DNA from: Rhodoflexus caldus
Lineage (GTDB): Bacteria > Bacteroidota > Bacteroidia > Cytophagales > Thermoflexibacteraceae
Direction: 5' to 3'
Assembly: GCF_021206925.1 (NCBI RefSeq)
Contig: NZ_JAJPRF010000002.1
Location: 186,001-250,000 of the forward strand
DNA: 64,000 nucleotides
Positions 60,061 through 64,000 of this stretch are shown piece by piece. The number at the start of each line of letters is the position of its first letter. The first letter of the stretch is position 1. The notes beneath the pieces are model-generated. The model searched no databases. It was not told where the DNA came from and worked only from the letters and a program-made list of their open reading frames with translations. The position numbers and the translations under genes were made by a program.

Positions 60061-61103
60061 TACTGTCTGAAAAGTTTAGAGTAGTATTTAATGAAATGGC
60101 TAATGGCAATATTGAGCAGTTCCTCCTTCGTGATTTGTCCGTTCGTACCTTCAATGACCTCAGCTTTGGGTGGCTGATTTTCCTGGAACGGCAGCAGACG
60201 CGCTCCGGGTACGTACGTCATAACACCTTTGGCTGCATAAAATTTACATTCCAGAAACTGAGACGGATACGGCTGCCACGTAAAACTGTTGGTTTTTTCG
60301 GCAAAATGGATTCGGACAATCCAATCTGCACCATTGCCTACTTTATCATCAATAATCAGATAAGAGGTGAATAGCGTAGAAGTACTGCCTGCATCATCAG
60401 CTTCGTTTTGTTCAACAATTTTGATTTGCACGTCCTGACGGCGATTGGCCGTGTTAATCGCTCCGACATTTATTTTGTAATTAACATTTCCTTCGCTAAC
60501 ATTGAGTGTAGTCGGGAAAACGGCTAATTGGGGTAAAATAGTTAATTTTTTACCCTTTTGTTTAATTATTTCCACAGGGTCGGCAGTAACCACATGCGGT
60601 GCAAAAATTCGATTGTAGTTTACGGCCAAATCTTCTATCACATAGCGCACGGCTGTGGCCATATCAATGGATTGAGGGGTAACATTGTTGGCAACCACTT
60701 CGGCATATTCCTGTGTGCGAAACTGCGCAAAAGAGCCTTTGGAAGAACGGAGTACTTTTTTTTGCGCATAGTCAAAGGTAGTTTCCAGCACACTTTCGCG
60801 ATTAAGCACCCATTTGCCTTTTTCAACAGAAGCACGTAAAACCCTGATAACCAATTTTTTATTGGTAGCTACTTCTCCTGAAATATTAACAAGACTCTGA
60901 TAAACCAGTCGGTTGTCGGGTTGTGGCGGAACTGTATTAATTTGCAAGACATATGTACCTTTCGGTTTGCTGTCCTTCAATTCATATGCGTATTCATATT
61001 CTTGATAAGCAATACTACCGGAGAATTGCGCCCATACAGTGCCCGATAGCAGGTAACAGCAGACAGCAGTCAGCAGGCTGTAAATAACGGGATTAGGTTT
61101 CAT
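60060..61103 (-). CDS. Hypothetical secreted protein coupled to nhaA
   Basis: The 347-residue product has a signal peptide (LLTAVCCYLLSGTVWA) and is rich in beta-strands (FSGSIAYQEYEYAYEL, TYVLQINTVPPQPDNRLVYQ), with a C-terminal helix-rich segment (KEELLNIAISHFIKYYSKLF). I do not recognise the family. The position is notable: its TAA overlaps the nhaA ATG by one base (TAATG). A minus-strand TAATTTTG at 61131-61138 lies 27 bases before the ATG, so it heads a two-gene transcript with nhaA. A link to sodium handling is only inferred from that. Confidence 0.65.
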   Translation of the reverse strand: MKPNPVIYSLLTAVCCYLLSGTVWAQFSGSIAYQEYEYAYELKDSKPKGTYVLQINTVPPQPDNRLVYQSLVNISGEVATNKKLVIRVLRASVEKGKWVLNRESVLETTFDYAQKKVLRSSKGSFAQFRTQEYAEVVANNVTPQSIDMATAVRYVIEDLAVNYNRIFAPHVVTADPVEIIKQKGKKLTILPQLAVFPTTLNVSEGNVNYKINVGAINTANRRQDVQIKIVEQNEADDAGSTSTLFTSYLIIDDKVGNGADWIVRIHFAEKTNSFTWQPYPSQFLECKFYAAKGVMTYVPGARLLPFQENQPPKAEVIEGTNGQITKEELLNIAISHFIKYYSKLFRQ

Positions 61104-61130
61104 TGTGAAAAGTTTTGTATTTTACGAAAT

Positions 61131-61138
61131 CAAAATTA
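61131..61138 (-). promoter_or_regulatory. -7 promoter element for the 61103-58729 operon
   Basis: The minus strand reads TAATTTTG (exact TAnnTTTG), 27 bases before the ATG at 61103. Confidence 0.45.
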
Positions 61139-61150
61139 ACGCACTAAGAT

Positions 61151-61570
61151 ATGAAAATTCGGCTTCTTCTGTCTCTTTTGCTGTGGGTAGTGATCAGTTC
61201 GTCTGATGCCGCAATGGTTGTTCAACCCTCTGCAACCCCGCTGACTATTGCTCCAAAGGCCAAAGGCAAGTTTATTCACGTTGTATGTGTGTGGTTAAAA
61301 CCCGATTTAGACCGTCGGGATATCAAAGACTTTGAGAAGGCCATGAGGGAATTGAAAAAAATTAAAACCGTGCGCTCTATGGAAATCGGCAAACCGGCCG
61401 GCACCAAGCGCGATGTGGTTGATAACACATACAGCTATATGATGGTGTTCTATTTCAACGATGCAACCGGGCACGACCTGTACCAGATAGACCCTATCCA
61501 TCAGGACTTTGTGGATAAACACAAGGCAAAGTGGACGCGCATTCAGGTGTATGATGCCTTGGTTGAATAA
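61151..61570 (+). CDS. Exported Dabb-family (stress-responsive alpha/beta barrel) protein
   Basis: The 139-residue product has a signal peptide (MKIRLLLSLLLWVVISSSDA) and one Dabb domain: HVVCVWLKPDLDRRDIKDFE, the MREL helix, and the C-terminal YQIDPIHQDFVDKHKAKW with its characteristic PxH motif. Dabb domains form ferredoxin-like dimers, and known members are stress proteins or cyclases. The function here is unknown; export to the periplasm is seen in other Bacteroidota members. It is divergent from the nhaA operon with 47 bases between the start codons. Confidence 0.85.
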   Translation: MKIRLLLSLLLWVVISSSDAAMVVQPSATPLTIAPKAKGKFIHVVCVWLKPDLDRRDIKDFEKAMRELKKIKTVRSMEIGKPAGTKRDVVDNTYSYMMVFYFNDATGHDLYQIDPIHQDFVDKHKAKWTRIQVYDALVE

Positions 61571-61614
61571 AATTTTCCTTAAATGGTTTTTTTATATTTC
61601 AGTTAAAAGTTTAG

Positions 61615-61622
61615 TACTTTTG
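61615..61622 (+). promoter_or_regulatory. -7 promoter element for the acidic protein gene
   Basis: TACTTTTG matches TAnnTTTG exactly, 67 bases before ATG 61690. Confidence 0.45.
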
Positions 61623-61689
61623 GCCACTCAGAAATCGTTTAACTGCAATTACAAGAAACAACTCTACAACTATTCAACGTTATAACACA

Positions 61690-62097
61690 ATGGAATTCAA
61701 CGGATTGGAAACCGAATCGGTAGTTGCTGAAGCAATAAAACACATAGCTGCTGACAGGCTTGTATCAACTGCCTCAACGCTTGAAAACATCAACTTATTA
61801 CTCGTTGATCAGCCACATGCGCTGTCGTTTCCTTGGGCTGATGAAATGACAGATATTCATGACATTTCTGCAGCCAAACGCTCAGCCGATGAGGACGACG
61901 ACGATGATTTTGAAGACGACGACTTCGAAGATGATGATTTTGACGATGATTTTGAAGACGACTACGATGAGGATGACTTCGAAGACGAGGACATAGAAGA
62001 AGATTTCTATGAAGAAGATTTTGATTTGGAAGAAGACTTTGACGACGAAGACTTCGAGGATGACTTTGGTGCAGGCGGTTGGGACGACAAGTTCTAA
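61690..62097 (+). CDS. Highly acidic low-complexity protein
   Basis: The 135-residue product has an ordinary N-terminal part (residues 1-65, including ESVVAEAIKHIAADRLVSTA and HALSFPWADEMTDIHD) and a C-terminal part (about 66-135) made almost only of Asp and Glu, with an aromatic or aliphatic residue every four to five positions (DDDFEDDDFEDDDFDDD). It ends GAGGWDDKF. There is no signal peptide. I do not recognise a family; possible roles are binding cations, basic proteins or mimicking DNA. It has its own promoter-like element and its own hairpin terminator, so it is a separate transcript placed before hisS. Confidence 0.75.
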   Translation: MEFNGLETESVVAEAIKHIAADRLVSTASTLENINLLLVDQPHALSFPWADEMTDIHDISAAKRSADEDDDDDFEDDDFEDDDFDDDFEDDYDEDDFEDEDIEEDFYEEDFDLEEDFDDEDFEDDFGAGGWDDKF

Positions 62098-62130
62098 TAA
62101 CCTTCTCTGCTGATAAAATTCTTTTTACAA

Positions 62131-62160
62131 GAGTTTCAGGCTTTGTTAAGCTTGAAACTC
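62131..62160 (+). terminator. Intrinsic terminator after the acidic protein gene
   Basis: A 13-bp stem (one G-T pair) joins GAGTTTCAGGCTT (62131-62143) with AAGCTTGAAACTC (62148-62160) around a TGTT loop, followed by a T-rich stretch (tctttta). Confidence 0.75.
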
Positions 62161-62195
62161 TCTTTTATTTCAATGATTAGCAAAACTTATTCACA

Positions 62196-63536
62196 ATGAG
62201 CCAAAAGCCGGGTATCCCCAAAGGAACACGCGATTTTACACCGGAAGTTCTCCTGAAAAGAAACTATATATTTGATACAATTAAGCGTACTTTTTCCCGA
62301 TTCGGGTTTGCTCCCATTGAAACGCCCGTAATGGAAAACCTCAGCACGCTAACCGGTAAATACGGAGAGGAAGGCGACCAGTTGCTTTTTAAAGTCCTCA
62401 ATTCGGGCGATTTTCTTAAAGATTTAGACCGCAACGAAACTGATTATAAAAAGGTAACACCCAAAATCAGTGAGAAAGGTTTGCGCTATGACCTGACCAT
62501 CCCTTTTGCCCGCTATGTGGTCATGCATCGCAACGATATTGTTTTCCCTTTTAAACGCTACCAAATTCAACCGGTGTGGCGTGCCGACCGCCCCCAAAAA
62601 GGACGCTATCGGGAGTTTTATCAGTGCGATGCAGATGTAATCGGTTCAGAATCTTTGCTTTATGAGGCAGAATTATTGCTCATCTACGACGAGGTATTTA
62701 CTGCCTTGCAGCTTCCGGTACGCATTAAAATGAACAACCGCAAAATTCTGCAAGGGCTTGCAGAAGTAATTGGCCAGCCGGACAAACTGACCGACATTAC
62801 GGTTGCCATTGACAAATTAGATAAAATCGGAGAAGAGGGCGTACAAAAAGAATTACAGGCGCGTGAAGTTTCCGAACAAGGTATCCGACAAATTATGCAA
62901 TATTTGAAAATACCTTTTACCGATTTGGAAGCATTCATGCAAAGCAGTGAGGCAGGGAAAAAGGGTATTGAAGAAATCAGAGAGGTGCAGGCTTTTCTTG
63001 CAAAAACGCCCTTGAAAAATGAATTGGCAGTGGACGTAACGCTCGCACGCGGACTTAATTATTATACAGGCTGCATTTTTGAGGTGCAGGCACTGGGCGT
63101 GCAAATGGGCAGCATCGGCGGCGGTGGCCGATATGACAACCTGACAGGCAGCTTTGGTATGCCGGGGATGTCGGGTGTTGGTATTTCTTTCGGTGCAGAA
63201 CGTATTTATGACGTGTTGGAAGAGCTGCAACTTTTCCCCGACAGCAGTGGCGCAGGCGTGCAATTGCTGTTTGCCTGTTTTGATAAAGATGCACAGTTTT
63301 TTGCAATGCCGCTGCTGCAAAAGGTACGTCAGGCAGGCATTAATGCCGAAGTATATCCCGAGCCGGTTAAAATGAAGAAGCAGTTGGAGTATGCAGACCG
63401 CAAGAAAGTTAATCACGTAGCCATTGTAGGTTCTGATGAGATGACTACGGGAGTACTGACTGTCAAAAATTTGCAAAGCGGCGAGCAACAAAAATTAACT
63501 ATTGAGGCGCTCATTGACTTTTTGAGCGGGCAATAA
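62196..63536 (+). CDS. hisS: Histidyl-tRNA synthetase
   Basis: The 446-residue class II synthetase charges tRNA-His. It starts with the diagnostic KPGIPKGTRDFTPEVLLKRN, has motif 1 (FGFAPIETPVMENLSTL), motif 2 (RYQIQPVWRADRPQKGRYRE and FYQCDADVIG), the histidine-binding LARGLNYYTGCIFEV and motif 3 (GGGRYDNLTGSFG, then GVGISFGAERI), followed by the anticodon-binding domain at about 355-446. Its end overlaps the convergent glycosyltransferase gene by 42 bases. Confidence 0.97.
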   Translation: MSQKPGIPKGTRDFTPEVLLKRNYIFDTIKRTFSRFGFAPIETPVMENLSTLTGKYGEEGDQLLFKVLNSGDFLKDLDRNETDYKKVTPKISEKGLRYDLTIPFARYVVMHRNDIVFPFKRYQIQPVWRADRPQKGRYREFYQCDADVIGSESLLYEAELLLIYDEVFTALQLPVRIKMNNRKILQGLAEVIGQPDKLTDITVAIDKLDKIGEEGVQKELQAREVSEQGIRQIMQYLKIPFTDLEAFMQSSEAGKKGIEEIREVQAFLAKTPLKNELAVDVTLARGLNYYTGCIFEVQALGVQMGSIGGGGRYDNLTGSFGMPGMSGVGISFGAERIYDVLEELQLFPDSSGAGVQLLFACFDKDAQFFAMPLLQKVRQAGINAEVYPEPVKMKKQLEYADRKKVNHVAIVGSDEMTTGVLTVKNLQSGEQQKLTIEALIDFLSGQ

Positions 63537-64000
63537 GCCAAGCAGTTGCTCTGTAAAATAAGGCCACTCGTATTTTTTCTTTTCCTCCGCAATATTTTCC
63601 GCAAACTGTTGTTCACGCATGTTGTCATAAAAATCAACAAGAGCGTCAGCAACGGCTTGCGGGCTTATGGCGGTTACATAACCCACCTTGCCGTGAGGAA
63701 CAATCTCTGAAAGCCCGCCCACATCTGTTACCAATATGGGGCGATTGAAATGATAGGCTATCTGGGTTACTCCGCTCTGGGTGGCAGTCTTGTAAGGTTG
63801 CGCCACGATATCGGCAGCACAAAAATAGGCAGCAACTTCTCCCTGTGGTACAAAATGCCAATGAGCACGCACACGACTTTCTAACTGCAATTGCGCAATT
63901 TGCTGTTGGTACTTCGCCAAATCTTCGTAGGGTTCGCCTGCAATAATTAACTGAACGTTGCGCGTTTGCAGTCGTTGGTCTGCCATAGCAGCCAGCAGAA
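63495..64000 (-). CDS. GT4-type glycosyltransferase, C-terminal part (partial)
   Basis: The reading frame stays open to the right edge, so the gene starts outside the window; the visible residues (about 167) are the C-terminal GT-B half. VQLIIAGEPYEDLAKYQQQI, AAYFCAADIVAQPYKTATQSG with the donor-binding region, and RPILVTDVGGLSEIVPHGKV are typical of the GT4 family. It should transfer a nucleotide sugar to an acceptor in cell-surface polymer synthesis; the acceptor is unknown. An ATG at 63986 is internal, because the sequence upstream still encodes LLAA, matching the family. The 3' end overlaps hisS. Confidence 0.85.
   Translation of the reverse strand, partial: LLAAMADQRLQTRNVQLIIAGEPYEDLAKYQQQIAQLQLESRVRAHWHFVPQGEVAAYFCAADIVAQPYKTATQSGVTQIAYHFNRPILVTDVGGLSEIVPHGKVGYVTAISPQAVADALVDFYDNMREQQFAENIAEEKKKYEWPYFTEQLLGLLPAQKVNERLNS

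Noticed and set aside
1-64000. CRISPR arrays, tRNA or rRNA genes, insertion sequences
   Set aside because: No regularly spaced direct repeats, no cloverleaf or T-loop patterns, and no transposase or integrase motifs were seen on either strand.

Overview
The window is a gene-dense chromosomal segment from a member of the Bacteroidota, most likely a Cytophagales-type lineage; the order is an inference and no species can be named. The evidence is the promoter style (TAnnTTTG -7 elements, in places with a TTG about 18-20 bp upstream), the scarcity of Shine-Dalgarno sequences, and family-typical genes: a DUF1573 protein, PorT-like and OmpA/PD40 outer-membrane proteins, FloA, a TPR histidine kinase, HslV with a short propeptide, a two-domain YfhO protein and an HTH_34-type regulator. 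I saw no rRNA, tRNA, CRISPR array, insertion sequence or phage gene. Nearly all of the sequence is coding and no gene-free stretch exceeds 300 bases.

Layout. 1-5.0 kb (+): end of a DUF1573 protein, a secreted M24 peptidase, a small beta-barrel protein and a large tandem AAA+ ATPase, closed by a bidirectional terminator. 5.3-8.1 kb (-): uvrA. 8.3-10.4 kb (+): S41 protease and a flavin-reductase-like protein. 10.4-14.8 kb (-): a GAF/PAS membrane sensor, then an exported VOC protein paired with an exported FAD dehydrogenase. 15-20.8 kb: deoxynucleoside kinase, a short-form LeuD overlapping a membrane protein, MarC, PheA (chorismate mutase-prephenate dehydratase-ACT), an M23/LysM endopeptidase and TrxB. 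21-27.2 kb (+): a complete TetR-TolC-adaptor-RND efflux operon. 27.3-29 kb: a lipoprotein and a YheT-type hydrolase. 29-34.3 kb (-): NlpC/P60 lipoprotein, FloA, rhodanese, HNH nuclease, PorT-like barrel, Sfp-type PPTase, a degenerate B1 metallo-beta-lactamase-fold protein and HslV. 34.3-42.3 kb: Na/Pi cotransporter, RsmI-like methyltransferase, histidine phosphatase, thioesterase, TPR lipoprotein, AI-2E transporter and YfhO. 42.4-47.2 kb (+): hisD, dprA, then a three-gene membrane-protein/winged-helix regulator locus. 47.4-49.3 kb (-): parE. 49.5-55.3 kb (+): PfkB kinase, an AT-rich membrane protein, a GT2 glycosyltransferase, an ABC ATPase and an M48 protease. 55.3-64 kb: OmpA/PD40 protein, TPR histidine kinase, nhaA with an unknown secreted partner, a Dabb protein, a very acidic protein, hisS and the end of a GT4 glycosyltransferase.

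Most of this is housekeeping and envelope biology. The observations I would follow first are: (i) two matching 17-bp palindromes, each overlapping the -7 promoter element of one of two membrane-protein genes that flank a small winged-helix regulator, which looks like a self-contained autoregulated locus; (ii) an exported metallo-beta-lactamase-fold protein that has lost five of its six metal ligands; (iii) an AAA+ protein in which both the sensory half and the motor half are internally duplicated; (iv) a 135-residue protein whose C-terminal half is almost only Asp/Glu with regularly spaced aromatics; (v) an intergenic inverted-repeat element at 47.2-47.3 kb. I found no clear multi-gene defence or secretion system.
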